A stretch of 64,000 nt of DNA, from NCBI RefSeq assembly GCF_002005225.1, contig NZ_CP019724.1, positions 7,017,001 to 7,081,000 of the forward strand. Direction: 5' to 3'. The stretch is from Streptomyces pactum. Its GTDB lineage: Bacteria; Actinomycetota; Actinomycetes; Streptomycetales; Streptomycetaceae. Shown here piece by piece: positions 54,853 to 64,000 of the stretch; position 1 is the first letter of the stretch, and each line of letters begins with the position of its first letter. Both the position numbers and the translations under genes were made by a program. The notes under the pieces are model-generated. The model was not told where the DNA came from. It did not search any database and saw nothing but the letters and a program-made list of their open reading frames with translations.

Positions 54853-57800
54853 ATGTACGAGCTGTCCCGGGTCCGCCTCTACTCCATCGGACCCGCCGGT
54901 GCGCGATACGCCGACACCGTGCTTGACCTGCGCGGTGTGGGCGAGCCCGTGCCCGACCCCGCGCCCACGCAGGCGGAGTTCTTCGAGGAGGAGCCCGTCG
55001 GCCCGCCGCGCCGGCCCGCACCCGCCGGCGTGCTCTTCCTGGAGAACGGCGGTGGCAAGTCCGTGCTGCTCAAGCTGATCTTCTCGGTGATGCTGCCGGG
55101 TCACCGCAACACCCTGGGTGGCGCCAGTTCCGGCGTGCTGCGCAAGTTCCTGCTCGCCGACGACTGCGGACACGTGGCGCTGGAGTGGCAGCACGTCCAG
55201 ACCGGAGAGTGCGTCGTCGTCGGCAAGGCCAGCGAGTGGCGCGGGCGCCAGGTCTCGGGCGACCCGCGGAAGTTCGCCGAGGCCTGGTACTCGTTCCGGC
55301 CCGGTCCCGGACTGACGCTGGACAACCTGCCCGTCGCCGAGGCCACCGCCGTACGCCCGCCCGTCGAGGGCGTCTCCGGCGCCCAGGGACGGCGGCGCAC
55401 CATGAAGGGCTTCCGGGACGCCATCACCGAGGCCGGGAAGGCCTACCCGCACCTCGAGGTGCACTGGGAGGAGATCCACGACCGCTGGATCGAGCACCTC
55501 GGCGACCTCGGCCTCGACCCGGAACTCTTCCGCTACCAGCGCGAGATGAACGCCGACGAGGGCGAGGCCGCCGGCCTCTTCGCGGTCAAGAAGGACTCCG
55601 ACTTCACCGACCTGCTGCTGCGCGCCGTCACCGACACCCGCGACACCGACGGACTCGCCGACCTGGTCGGCGGCTTCGGCAACAAGCTGGGCCGGCGCGC
55701 CGAGCTGATCGCCGAACGCGACTTCACCGCCGGGTCCGTGGACCTTCTCGGCCGGATCGTCGAGGCCACCGACGCCCGCACGCGCGCCCGCGACATCCAC
55801 ACCGCCGCCGAGCGCCGGACCAGGAGCCTGGCGCGCCGGCTCTCCTCGCGCGGAACCCAGGAACGGGGCCGGGCCGGCGACCTCGCCCAGCGGGTCACCG
55901 CCGCCGCCTACGCCGTCACGCACGCCGAGTCCGCGCGGGACCGCAGCTCCCTCATCGCCGCCGAACTCGCCTACCGGCACGCCTCGCTGGCCCTGACCGG
56001 GGCCGAGAAGGCCGCCGCCGCGCAGAAGCGCGAACTCGCCGACGCGCGCACCCTGCACTCCGCCTGGCAGGCCGCCGAGGCGGTCCTGCGGCACCGCGCC
56101 GCCGCCGACCGCGTCGCCCGCGTGTCCGCCGCCATCCAGGAGGCCGAACGGGACGCCGCCCCCGCACTCGCCGCCCGCGCCAAGGCCGCCGTCGACCTCG
56201 TCCGCGCCCTGCACGCGGCGGCCGGGAAGGCCGAACACCACGCCAACGAGGAGGAGGAGCGGTCCGCCGCCCTCCAAGAGGTCAGCGACGCCGCCCACCG
56301 GGACTCCACCACCGCGGCCACCGAGGCGCAGCGCGCCCGCAGCGAGGCCGGGCATCTGCGCCAGCGCCTCACCGAGGTCGAACAGGAGACCGCCGAGGCG
56401 GTCCGCGCCGGCTGGCTCGACGACAGCGCGCCCGACGCCGACCCCGCCCGTGCCGCCCTCGCGGCCAGCGACGCCGAGAAGACGACCGTGGCGGCCTGGG
56501 ACACCGCCCGAGAGGCGGCACGCCGGGCCACGGAGCACGCGCGTGAGGCCGCCGCCGCGGAGAGCCGCGCAGAACTGACGGCGGCCCGCGCGGCGGACGC
56601 CGCCACCGCGGCCGAGCGCGCCCACGAGGCCGAGCACCGCACGGCCCGGGCCCTGACGGCCGAGGAACGGCTCGCCGAACTGCTCGGCCTGGACGCCGGG
56701 ACCCGCCCGGGCATCCCCCAGCCCCGCCGGGACGCGGACCGTGGCGACCGGGCATCCGCGCCGCCCAGCGCACCGGAGGGCGCGCTGACCCCCGAGGAGC
56801 TCGACCGCTTCGCCGACGAGCTGGGCGGGCTGCTCGAGGACACCGTCTCCTCAGCCGAACGCCAGCTCTTCGAGCTGCGCACCGCCGCCGCCGACGACTC
56901 CCGCATCCTCGGCGCGCTCGGCGACGGCGGACTGCTGCCGCCCGGCCCGGACGTGCTGGCCACCGTGGAGTTCCTCGGCGAGCACGGCATCCCCGCCCTG
57001 CCCGGCTGGCGCTACCTCGCGCAGGCCGTCGACCCCGCCGACCACGCGCGCGTGCTGGCCGCGCGGCCCGAGCTGGTCGACGGCGTGATCATCACCGACC
57101 CCGACTCGCACACCCGCGCCCGCGACGTCCTCGGCGACGCGGCCCTGCTGCCGCGCTCCGCCGTCGCCGTCGGCACGGCCGCCGCCCTGCTCGCGCCGAC
57201 CCCGGCGCCGGACTCCGACACCGGGGACGTCTTCCTCGTACCGCCGAACCCCGCCATGCACGACGAGCACGCCGCCGACGAGGAGCGGCACGCGCTGCGC
57301 GCGCGGGCGACGGAGCGGGACGAGGAGATCCGCGCCCTCGCCGCCCGGCTCGGCAAGGACCGGGAGCTGGCGGCCCGGCTCTCCTCCTGGCGCGCCGGCT
57401 GCCCCGCCGGACGCCTCGCCGAACTGGCGCGGACCGCCGAGGAGGTGCGCTCCTTCGCCGAGGAGACCGAGGCCGAGCTGACCGAGGCGCGCACCGTGCG
57501 GGCCGAGGCCGACGAGAGTGCCGCCGAGGCCGTACGGATGCGGGACGAGCGGCAGGAGGCCGCGCAGAAGGCCCGCCGCGCCGCCGACGCCCTCGCCGGA
57601 CTCGCCTTCCGGCTGCGCGAGCGCGCCGGCTGGCAGGTCAGGCTCCGCGAACTGGCCGACGAGGGCGCCGAGGCCGAGGCCCGCGCCCAGGCTTGCCTGG
57701 AGCGGGCCCGCGCCGCCGACGAGGACCGCCGCGCCGCCCAGCGGGCCGCCGACGACGCCCGACGCACCGCCCGCACACTGCGCGCCGAGCGCTCCGAGAT

Positions 57801-59520
57801 CGCCGGCGCCCCCGACGACGTACCGCAGGACGCGCCGGACGACGGCACGAGCGCGCCGAAGACGTCCCTGCCCGCCCTCCGCGAGGCCTACCGTGCGGCC
57901 TCCCAGCTCTACGAGAAGGTCGGCGTCGGCGCCGACCTGCGGGCCGAACAGGCCCGCGCGGAGAGCGACGAGAGCGCGGCCCGCGCCGAACTGGACCGGC
58001 TCAGCAACAAGGTGCGCACCAGGGCCGGGCAACTGCTGGAGTCGCCCGACGGCTCCGACGGACCGTCCCGGCAGGCCGCCGCCGCCCGCGCCGAGGAACT
58101 GGTGCAGCTCCTGGAGACCCGCATGTCGAGCGCGAGCGAACAGCTCGGCCGGCTGCGCGGCGAGGCCGAACGGCTCGCGCCCGAGGACGGCGACGCCCAC
58201 ACCGAACTCCCCGAGGAGCTCCTCCCGCGCGACGCCGAACACGCCCAGACCCTGCTGCGCACGGCGACCGCCGAACTCGCCGCCCGCAACGAGGCACTGA
58301 GGCAGGCCCGCGAGGCCCACGCCGAACTGCTCGACGCGCACCGGGCCGCCGAGGACGCGGCCGGCGGGTTCGACGAGGTCGCCGCCATGCTCCGCGACCT
58401 GCTGCGCGAGCAAGCGCCCGACGAGGAGCGGGAGGAGTCCGAGCCCTATCCGGGCGGTCTGGAGGAGGCCCGGCAGTCCGCCGCCGAGGCCCGCCGCTCG
58501 CTGCGCGGCTGCGCCGCCGACCTGTCCTCCGCCGAGGCCGCCGTGCGCGAGGCGAGCGACGTCCTCGTCCGGCACGCCAACTCCACCCGCTACGAGCAGG
58601 TGCGCACCCCGGCCCGCCAGCAGATCCGCGAGCTGCCAGCCTCCGCGCTGCCCGAGCACGCGGGCAAGTGGGCGGACGCCTTCGCGCCCCGCCTCCGTGT
58701 CCTGACCGACGAACTGGCCCAGTTGGAACGCAACCGCGACTCGATCGTGGACCGGCTGCGCGGCCTGGTCGAGTCGGCCCTCGCCACGCTCCGCTCCGCC
58801 CAGCGCCTCTCCCGGCTGCCGGAGGGCCTCGGTGAGTGGTCGGGGCAGGAGTTCCTGCGCATCCGCTTCGAGGAACCCGACCAGGCAACACTCACCGAGC
58901 GGCTCGGCGAGGTCGTCGACGAGGCCACCCGGGCCGCCGTGAAGAAGAACTCCGACCTGCGCCGCGACGGCATGTCCCTGCTGCTGCGCGGCGTCGCCGC
59001 CGCCCTTCAGCCCAAGGGCGTCGCCGTCGAGATCCTCAAGCCCGACGCCGTACTGCGCGCCGAGCGCGTCCCCGTCGGCCAGATGGGTGACGTCTTCTCC
59101 GGTGGCCAGCTCCTCACCGCGGCCATCGCCCTGTACTGCACGATGGCCGCGCTCCGAAGCAACGACCGGGGCCGCGACCGGCACCGGCACGCAGGCACCC
59201 TGTTCCTCGACAACCCCATCGGCCGTGCCAACGCCACCTACCTGCTGGAGCTCCAGCGCGCGGTGTCCGACGCGCTCGGCGTCCAGCTCCTCTACACCAC
59301 CGGCCTGTTCGACACGACGGCGCTGGCCGAGTTCCCGCTGGTGATCCGGCTGCGCAACGACGCCGACCTCAGGGCCGGTCTCAAGTACATCAGCGTGGAG
59401 GAGCACCTGAGGCCGGGACTGCCCCAGCCGGCCCCGGCCGGTGACGGCGCAGGCGAGACGGTGCACAGCGAGATCACGGCGACCCGGATGTTCAGACGGC
59501 CCACCCAGTCACCCGCCTAG
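54853..59520 (+). CDS. Large SMC-like ATPase (MukB/MksB/JetC type)
   Basis: 1555 residues. The N-terminal head has APAGVLFLENGGGKSVLLKL (P-loop ENGGGKS, Lys69; Leu replaces the first P-loop Gly). Long Ala/Glu/Arg-rich coiled coils run from about 300-640 and 800-1270. Between them is a hinge-like folded domain (about 655-800; GIPALPGWRYLAQAVDPADH, LVDGVIITDPDSHTRARDVL). The C-terminal head carries the ABC signature VFSGGQLLTAAIALYCTM (1415-1419) and Walker B GTLFLDNPIGRANATYLLEL (Asp1453), then QLLYTTGLFDTTALAEFP. The residue after the Walker B Asp is Asn1454, not the usual Glu. It is the motor of the operon; DNA loop extrusion or plasmid restriction is possible. The end overlaps the convergent Rieske gene by 12 bp. 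Confidence 0.85.
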   Translation: MYELSRVRLYSIGPAGARYADTVLDLRGVGEPVPDPAPTQAEFFEEEPVGPPRRPAPAGVLFLENGGGKSVLLKLIFSVMLPGHRNTLGGASSGVLRKFLLADDCGHVALEWQHVQTGECVVVGKASEWRGRQVSGDPRKFAEAWYSFRPGPGLTLDNLPVAEATAVRPPVEGVSGAQGRRRTMKGFRDAITEAGKAYPHLEVHWEEIHDRWIEHLGDLGLDPELFRYQREMNADEGEAAGLFAVKKDSDFTDLLLRAVTDTRDTDGLADLVGGFGNKLGRRAELIAERDFTAGSVDLLGRIVEATDARTRARDIHTAAERRTRSLARRLSSRGTQERGRAGDLAQRVTAAAYAVTHAESARDRSSLIAAELAYRHASLALTGAEKAAAAQKRELADARTLHSAWQAAEAVLRHRAAADRVARVSAAIQEAERDAAPALAARAKAAVDLVRALHAAAGKAEHHANEEEERSAALQEVSDAAHRDSTTAATEAQRARSEAGHLRQRLTEVEQETAEAVRAGWLDDSAPDADPARAALAASDAEKTTVAAWDTAREAARRATEHAREAAAAESRAELTAARAADAATAAERAHEAEHRTARALTAEERLAELLGLDAGTRPGIPQPRRDADRGDRASAPPSAPEGALTPEELDRFADELGGLLEDTVSSAERQLFELRTAAADDSRILGALGDGGLLPPGPDVLATVEFLGEHGIPALPGWRYLAQAVDPADHARVLAARPELVDGVIITDPDSHTRARDVLGDAALLPRSAVAVGTAAALLAPTPAPDSDTGDVFLVPPNPAMHDEHAADEERHALRARATERDEEIRALAARLGKDRELAARLSSWRAGCPAGRLAELARTAEEVRSFAEETEAELTEARTVRAEADESAAEAVRMRDERQEAAQKARRAADALAGLAFRLRERAGWQVRLRELADEGAEAEARAQACLERARAADEDRRAAQRAADDARRTARTLRAERSEIAGAPDDVPQDAPDDGTSAPKTSLPALREAYRAASQLYEKVGVGADLRAEQARAESDESAARAELDRLSNKVRTRAGQLLESPDGSDGPSRQAAAARAEELVQLLETRMSSASEQLGRLRGEAERLAPEDGDAHTELPEELLPRDAEHAQTLLRTATAELAARNEALRQAREAHAELLDAHRAAEDAAGGFDEVAAMLRDLLREQAPDEEREESEPYPGGLEEARQSAAEARRSLRGCAADLSSAEAAVREASDVLVRHANSTRYEQVRTPARQQIRELPASALPEHAGKWADAFAPRLRVLTDELAQLERNRDSIVDRLRGLVESALATLRSAQRLSRLPEGLGEWSGQEFLRIRFEEPDQATLTERLGEVVDEATRAAVKKNSDLRRDGMSLLLRGVAAALQPKGVAVEILKPDAVLRAERVPVGQMGDVFSGGQLLTAAIALYCTMAALRSNDRGRDRHRHAGTLFLDNPIGRANATYLLELQRAVSDALGVQLLYTTGLFDTTALAEFPLVIRLRNDADLRAGLKYISVEEHLRPGLPQPAPAGDGAGETVHSEITATRMFRRPTQSPA

Positions 59521-60657
59521 CCCGGCCCCGCCGCCGGGGCCGGCGAGCCGTTCCAGCAGCCACTCGTGGAAGATCCCGATGTGGTGCTCGGTCGGCACGA
59601 GGACCCCGCCCGCACGGTAGGCCCGCGACGCCATGGCGGGCTGGGTCCGCTCGCACGCCTCGAAGTCCTGCGTGTTGACCCGGTGGAACAGCTCGACCGA
59701 CTTCGACAGGTCGGCCCCGGACGCCACGACCTCGGGTGCGTACAGCCAGTCGCACTCGACGACCGTGCGGTCCTCGGCGAGCGGGAACATGCGGTGCAGG
59801 ATCACGTGGTCGGGCACGAGGTTGACGAAGACCGTCGGCTTGACGGTGACGGCGTAGTAGCGGCGGTCCTGGTCCTGAGACACCTCGGGCAGCCTGCCGA
59901 GGCCCTCGCTGCCGTCGACCGTGAAGCCCCGCACCTCCTCGCCGAACTCGGCGCCGTGGCCCACGTAGTACTGGGCCGCGTAGCCGTCGGCGAACTCCGG
60001 CAGCACGTCGGTGAGTTCGGGGTGGATGGTGGCGCAGTGGTAGCACTCCATGAAGTTTTCGACGATCAGCTTCCAGTTCGCCCGCACGTCGTACCTGACG
60101 CGCCGCCCGAGCGCCAGGTTCTCCGTCCCGTACCGCTCGATCGCGGCCGGGTCTCCGAGCCGTTCGACGACCGCGCCCCGCACCGTCTCCTCGAAGGAGG
60201 GCGGCGCCTCGGCCAGGCACACCCAGGCGTAGCCGAGCCACTCGCGCAGGGCCACCCCGACCAGGCCGTACGCCGAACGGTCGACGTCCGGCATCCGCGT
60301 CAGGCCGGGCGCGGCGACCAGCCTGCCGTCGAGGTCGTACGTCCACGCGTGGTACGGACACTGGAGGCTGCGGCGCACCTCGCCGGAGTCCGCCACACAG
60401 AGCCGGGCTCCGCGGTGCCGGCAGATGTTGAGGAAGGCGCGCAGCTCACCCGCGCGGTTACGCGTGATGACGACGCTCTCGCTCCCGACCTGCACGGTGC
60501 GGAAGGCGCCGGGCCGGTCCAGGTCGGCGCCGCGGACGGCACAGAACCACATCGACTCGAAGACGTGCCGCTGTTCCTGACGGAAGACCTCCGGGTCGGT
60601 GTAGTAATGGCCCGGCAGGGTCGCGATGAGGCTGGGGGACAGGGGAGTCGTCGTCAC
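59509..60657 (-). CDS. Rieske oxygenase alpha subunit, glycine-betaine monooxygenase-like
   Basis: 382 residues from the GTG at 60657 (GAGGAG seven bases upstream); the start overlaps the MSOX stop. The Rieske [2Fe-2S] domain has [14 protein letters not shown] and [17 protein letters not shown] (CxH...CxxH). The mononuclear iron site is in [15 protein letters not shown]. It resembles GbcA/stachydrine demethylase-type subunits that strip a methyl group from betaines. Neighbouring sarcosine-oxidase and dimethylglycine-type genes support glycine betaine as substrate. No matching reductase lies inside the window. Confidence 0.85.
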   Translation of the reverse strand: MTTTPLSPSLIATLPGHYYTDPEVFRQEQRHVFESMWFCAVRGADLDRPGAFRTVQVGSESVVITRNRAGELRAFLNICRHRGARLCVADSGEVRRSLQCPYHAWTYDLDGRLVAAPGLTRMPDVDRSAYGLVGVALREWLGYAWVCLAEAPPSFEETVRGAVVERLGDPAAIERYGTENLALGRRVRYDVRANWKLIVENFMECYHCATIHPELTDVLPEFADGYAAQYYVGHGAEFGEEVRGFTVDGSEGLGRLPEVSQDQDRRYYAVTVKPTVFVNLVPDHVILHRMFPLAEDRTVVECDWLYAPEVVASGADLSKSVELFHRVNTQDFEACERTQPAMASRAYRAGGVLVPTEHHIGIFHEWLLERLAGPGGGAGLGG

Positions 60658-61859
60658 GTGCGTGCTCCTCGGGCGGGCGCGGCGGCGGTGGGGGTCCCCC
60701 CGCTCGGGCGGAGCCGAGGGTGGGGGCGGGCAGGGTCGAACAGACCGATGGGGTGGGCGGTGGCGCCGGTCAGGGCCAGGTCGGCGAGGATCTCGCCCAC
60801 GACGGGCGTGAACTTGAAGCCGTGCCCGGAGAAGCCGCAGGCCACGGTCACCGAGCCGGGGTGCGCGGGGTGCCGCGCGATGACGAAGTGCTCGTCCGGC
60901 GTGGTGGTGTACATACAGGTCGCGGCCTTGAGGAAGGTCCCGGGCAGGTCCGGGACACGGCCGGACATGTGCGCGGCCATCGCCTCCACCTCGTGGTCGT
61001 GCACGGTCCGGTCGATGGTCTCCGGGGTGGTGGCCCGCCCCTTGCGGAAGAAGGCGACCTTGGCACCGTGATCGGGACCGTCGATGGCCGGGAAGCCGTA
61101 GACCTGGACGCCGGCCGCGTCCTCCCAGACGTAGATCGGCTGGTTGGCGGGGAGGAAGGGCCGGGTGCCGTTCCTCGGCTGGAACCAGTACATGACCTGC
61201 CGCTCGACCGTGAAGGGCACCCCCAGGTCCGTCAGCAGCCGCGGTGCCCAGGCGCCCGGGCAGACGACCAGTTGGGAGGCGGTGTAGGTGTTCTCGGCGG
61301 TGTGCACCCGCACGCCGTCCCGGTACGGCTCCCACCGTGTCATCGGCTCGTCGAAGTGCAGGTCGGCGTCCTGCCGGGTGGCGAGCTGGAGGTGGGCCGC
61401 GACCGTGTTCTCGGGGCGCAGGAGACCGGCCTTGGCCTCGTGGAGCGCGACCTCGTCGTCCGCCGGCGTGAGCGTCGGGAAACGGCGGCGGATCTCCCTG
61501 GCGTCCAGGATCTCGTGCGGCAGGTCCCACTCGCGTGCCGAGCGCAGCGAGCCGGAGACGGTCCACGAGTCGGGCCGGCCGACCATCACCCCGCCGCAGA
61601 GCAGGGCGATGTCCCGGCCGGTGGCCCGCTCCAGGTCCTCGTACAGCTCGTAGGCCCGCAGGAGGAGAGGTACGTACGCCGGGTCCTCGAAGTACGACTG
61701 CCGGGTGACCCGGGAGCCGCCGTGGCTGGAGCCCCGGTTGTGCACCGGGCCGAACTTCTCCAGACCAAGTACGCGGGCGCCCCGCGCGGACAGATGGTGG
61801 ACGGCGGCGCTGCCCATGCCGCCGAGCCCGATGACGATCACGTCGTAGGTGGGGGACAT
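60654..61859 (-). CDS. Monomeric sarcosine oxidase / N-methyl amino acid oxidase
   Basis: 401 residues. The N-terminal FAD fold is [20 protein letters not shown] (GxGxxG), with [37 protein letters not shown] and [16 protein letters not shown], whose Cys is the covalent flavin site of [24 protein letters not shown] closes the fold. It oxidises sarcosine or related N-methyl amino acids to the amine, formaldehyde and peroxide. AGGAGG precedes the ATG. The tail after about 375 is Pro/Ala-rich. Confidence 0.9.
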   Translation of the reverse strand: MSPTYDVIVIGLGGMGSAAVHHLSARGARVLGLEKFGPVHNRGSSHGGSRVTRQSYFEDPAYVPLLLRAYELYEDLERATGRDIALLCGGVMVGRPDSWTVSGSLRSAREWDLPHEILDAREIRRRFPTLTPADDEVALHEAKAGLLRPENTVAAHLQLATRQDADLHFDEPMTRWEPYRDGVRVHTAENTYTASQLVVCPGAWAPRLLTDLGVPFTVERQVMYWFQPRNGTRPFLPANQPIYVWEDAAGVQVYGFPAIDGPDHGAKVAFFRKGRATTPETIDRTVHDHEVEAMAAHMSGRVPDLPGTFLKAATCMYTTTPDEHFVIARHPAHPGSVTVACGFSGHGFKFTPVVGEILADLALTGATAHPIGLFDPARPHPRLRPSGGTPTAAAPARGART

Positions 61860-61870
61860 CGGAGCGCCTC

Positions 61871-64000
61871 CTAGCGGCGGATGCGGGTCATCTTCGGGTC
61901 GAACAGCGGCTCGTCGGCGACGGTGGCGGGCACCTTCTCGCCGAAGTACTCCACGTGCACGCCGGTGCCGGTGGCCAGTCCGGCCGGGAGCCAGGCGTAC
62001 GCGACACAGCGGCCGAGCGTGTAGCCGTACGCGGCGCTGGTCACGTAGCCGGAGGGCGTGCCGTCCACGTGGACCGGTTCCTTGCCCAGGACCACGGCGG
62101 CCGGGTCGTCGAGGAGGAGGGCCGTGAGGCGCCGGGCCGGTTCGCCCGCGCGCCGCAGCGCGGCCCTGCCGACGAAGTCCGCCTTGTCCGCGCGGACCGC
62201 GAAACCGACGCCCGCCTCGTACGGGTTGTGCTCGTCGGTCATGTCGGTGCCCCAGGCCCGGTACCCCTTCTCCAGCCGCAGCGAGTTGAAGGCGGACCGC
62301 CCGGCCGCGATCACGCCCAGGTCCCGGCCGGCCTCCCACAGCGTGTCCCAGAGCCTCAGCCCCACATCGGCGCTGGTGTACAGCTCCCAGCCGAGTTCAC
62401 CGACGTAGCTCAGGCGCATGGCCGTGACGGGTACGTGGCCGACGTACGTCTCCTTGGCGCGGAAGTAGCCGAACGCCTCGTGCGAGAAGTCGTCCGGGGT
62501 CAGCGGCTGGACGAGGTCGCGGGCGAGCGGGCCCCAGACGCCGACGCAGCAGGTGCCGGAGGTCGTGTCCCTGATGTGGACACCGCCGGGCGCGTGGCGC
62601 GACAGGTGGTCGAGGTCGGCGGGGGAGTTGGCGCCGACCTGGAAGCGGTCGGGGCCGAGACGGGCCACGGTGAGGTCGGAGCGGATGCCTCCGGTCTCGT
62701 CGAGGAGGAGCGTGTAGGTGACCGCGCCGGGCTTCTTGCGGAGGTTGTTGGTGGTCATGCGGTCGAGGAAGTCGAGGGCTCCGGGACCGGTGACCTCCAG
62801 CCGGCGCAGCGGGGTCATGTCGTACAGGGCGACCCTCTCACGGGTGGCCAGCGCCTCGGCCGCCGCGACGGGGGACCAGTGACGGGCGGACCAGGCGTCG
62901 CGGCCGGGGAGGCGCAGGCCTTCGGCGAGTCCGGCGTTGGCCTCGTACCAGTGCGGGCGCTCCCAGCCGCCGCCCTCCAGGAAGTACGCGCCGAGTTGCT
63001 GCTGCCGTGCGTGGAAGGGGCTCACCCTGAGCGGGCGTGGCCCCTCAATCGGCTGCAGGGGGTGGAGGACGTCGTACACCTCGACGAACTGCTGTGAACC
63101 GCGCTCACGGATGTACGCCGGTGAACGCTGCGCTTCTTCGAAGCGCGTGATGTCGCACTCGTGCACGTCCAGCGACGGCCGCCCGTTCACCATCCACTCG
63201 GCGACGGCCTTGGCGACACCGGCCGAGTGGGTGACCCAGACGGCCTCCGCCAGCCAGAAACCCCGCAGCGCCCGGGACTCGCCGAGGACCGGCATGCCGT
63301 CCGGGGTGAAGGAGAAGACACCGTTGAAGCCCGTCTCGATGCAGGCCGCCCGCAGGGCGGGCATCAGCCGCCGGCAGTCCTCCCAGCTCGGGGCCCAGTC
63401 GTCCGGGGTGAAGGGGTAGGACGAGGGCATCTCCATGTTCCGGTCGCGGGCCTCGTCGTAGGCGGGGACGTCGAACGGGTCGACGGGCAGCGGGCGGTGG
63501 GCGTAGGAGCCGATACCGAGGCGGTCGGTGTGCTCGCGGAAGTACAGGTCGCGGTCCTGAAAGCGGAGGATCGGCTTCGACGCCTCCGCGGTGGCGCCGC
63601 TCAGCTCCGGCAGCGGTCCGGTCCTCGCGTACTGGTGGGCGAGCGGTTGCAGGGGGACGTCGACCCCCGCCATGCCGCCGACGACCGGCCCCCAGAAACC
63701 GGCCGCGGAGACCACGTGGTCGGCCGGGAAGGTACCCCGGTCGGTGACGACCCCCGTGACCCTGCCGTCCCGCCGCTCGATACCGGTGACCGTGTGCCGG
63801 TCCAGGAAGCGGGCGCCCCGCGCGGTGGCGCGGTCGAGCTGGGCGCGGGACGCGTGCAGGGCACGGGCCAGGCCGTCCTCGGGCGTGTGGAAGCCGCCGA
63901 GCACCACCGACTCGTCGAGGAGCGGCCAGAGTTGCTTGCAGCGGGCGGGGCCGACGATCTCGCCGCGCACGCCCCAGGCGGCGGCGTGACCGGCCCTGCG
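61871..64000 (-). CDS. GcvT-family FAD-dependent dehydrogenase (dimethylglycine/sarcosine type), N-terminus beyond window
   Basis: About 710 residues are visible; the 5' end lies outside. The remaining FAD/DAO part has [40 protein letters not shown] and [20 protein letters not shown], then [20 protein letters not shown]. The aminomethyltransferase-like C-terminal half (about 370-700) has [40 protein letters not shown] and [20 protein letters not shown]. This is the dimethylglycine/sarcosine dehydrogenase architecture, which passes the methyl group to tetrahydrofolate. It is 11 bp upstream of the sarcosine oxidase gene, in one operon. Confidence 0.9.
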   Translation of the reverse strand, partial: RRAGHAAAWGVRGEIVGPARCKQLWPLLDESVVLGGFHTPEDGLARALHASRAQLDRATARGARFLDRHTVTGIERRDGRVTGVVTDRGTFPADHVVSAAGFWGPVVGGMAGVDVPLQPLAHQYARTGPLPELSGATAEASKPILRFQDRDLYFREHTDRLGIGSYAHRPLPVDPFDVPAYDEARDRNMEMPSSYPFTPDDWAPSWEDCRRLMPALRAACIETGFNGVFSFTPDGMPVLGESRALRGFWLAEAVWVTHSAGVAKAVAEWMVNGRPSLDVHECDITRFEEAQRSPAYIRERGSQQFVEVYDVLHPLQPIEGPRPLRVSPFHARQQQLGAYFLEGGGWERPHWYEANAGLAEGLRLPGRDAWSARHWSPVAAAEALATRERVALYDMTPLRRLEVTGPGALDFLDRMTTNNLRKKPGAVTYTLLLDETGGIRSDLTVARLGPDRFQVGANSPADLDHLSRHAPGGVHIRDTTSGTCCVGVWGPLARDLVQPLTPDDFSHEAFGYFRAKETYVGHVPVTAMRLSYVGELGWELYTSADVGLRLWDTLWEAGRDLGVIAAGRSAFNSLRLEKGYRAWGTDMTDEHNPYEAGVGFAVRADKADFVGRAALRRAGEPARRLTALLLDDPAAVVLGKEPVHVDGTPSGYVTSAAYGYTLGRCVAYAWLPAGLATGTGVHVEYFGEKVPATVADEPLFDPKMTRIRR

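Overview
The window is very GC-rich with strong G/C bias at third codon positions, many GTG starts and ATGA/GTGA stop-start overlaps. It carries twin secreted chitinases, RbpA, MocR/ROK/GntR regulators, and an FMN-riboswitch rib operon running into hisEG. All of this points to a Streptomyces (or close relative) chromosome. The gene order ribE-ribM-ribBA-ribH-hisE-hisG, chitinases, ppm, rbpA resembles what I remember of one part of the S. coelicolor chromosome. No phage, transposase, tRNA, rRNA or CRISPR array was seen.

Layout. 1-8.1 kb: end of a luciferase-like oxidoreductase, DUF5995, a GH6 cellulase, a nucleobase permease, a thioesterase, an MFS gene divergent from a ROK regulator around an inverted repeat, then two intergenic minisatellites and a possible decayed coding segment. 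8.1-18.4 kb: a GH18 chitinase, an FMN riboswitch, ribE-ribM-ribBA-ribH-hisE-hisG-PH protein, a structured leader with a Cys-rich mini-ORF, and two coupled CNNM/CorC-type membrane proteins. 18.4-30.6 kb: TPR-AAA ATPase, uridine-kinase-like protein, C39-like secreted protein, TetR regulator, second chitinase, acyl-CoA dehydrogenase, hypotheticals, Lrp/AsnC regulator, amidohydrolase. 30.6-43 kb: polyprenol-phosphate mannosyltransferase, FxsA, rbpA, UMF1 transporter, GDPD, YczE with divergent MocR, a membrane ATPase-like protein with a degenerate P-loop, ankyrin and HEAT proteins. 43.4-46.5 kb: two GT4 glycosyltransferases coupled to an SGNH hydrolase that carries two frameshifts. 46.8-52.1 kb: a 5-oxoprolinase cluster (pxpC-pxpB-pxpA), DUF1445 protein and MFS transporter, divergent from a GntR regulator with a perfect palindrome in the promoter spacer. 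52.3-59.5 kb: an SMC/condensin-like operon. 59.5-64 kb: a likely glycine-betaine/dimethylglycine/sarcosine demethylation operon, cut by the window edge.

The most interesting system is the 52.3-59.5 kb operon. It has a predicted kleisin-type subunit, an unrecorded 43-residue His/Gln/Arg-rich mini-ORF, a predicted winged-helix (KITE-like) subunit and a 1555-residue SMC-like ATPase. The order is that of Wadjet/MksBEF systems, but no JetD/MksG nuclease gene lies next to it. Other points worth a look are the Cys-rich mini-ORF that appears translationally coupled to the CNNM pair, a 19-codon mini-ORF before the HEAT gene, and the matched promoter/operator architecture of the two chitinases.

Co-working genes: the rib genes make riboflavin under FMN feedback, with ribM probably taking it up. 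The two chitinases look co-regulated by N-acetylglucosamine signalling. The pxp cluster probably imports and opens 5-oxoproline. The last three genes probably strip methyl groups from betaine-type compounds.
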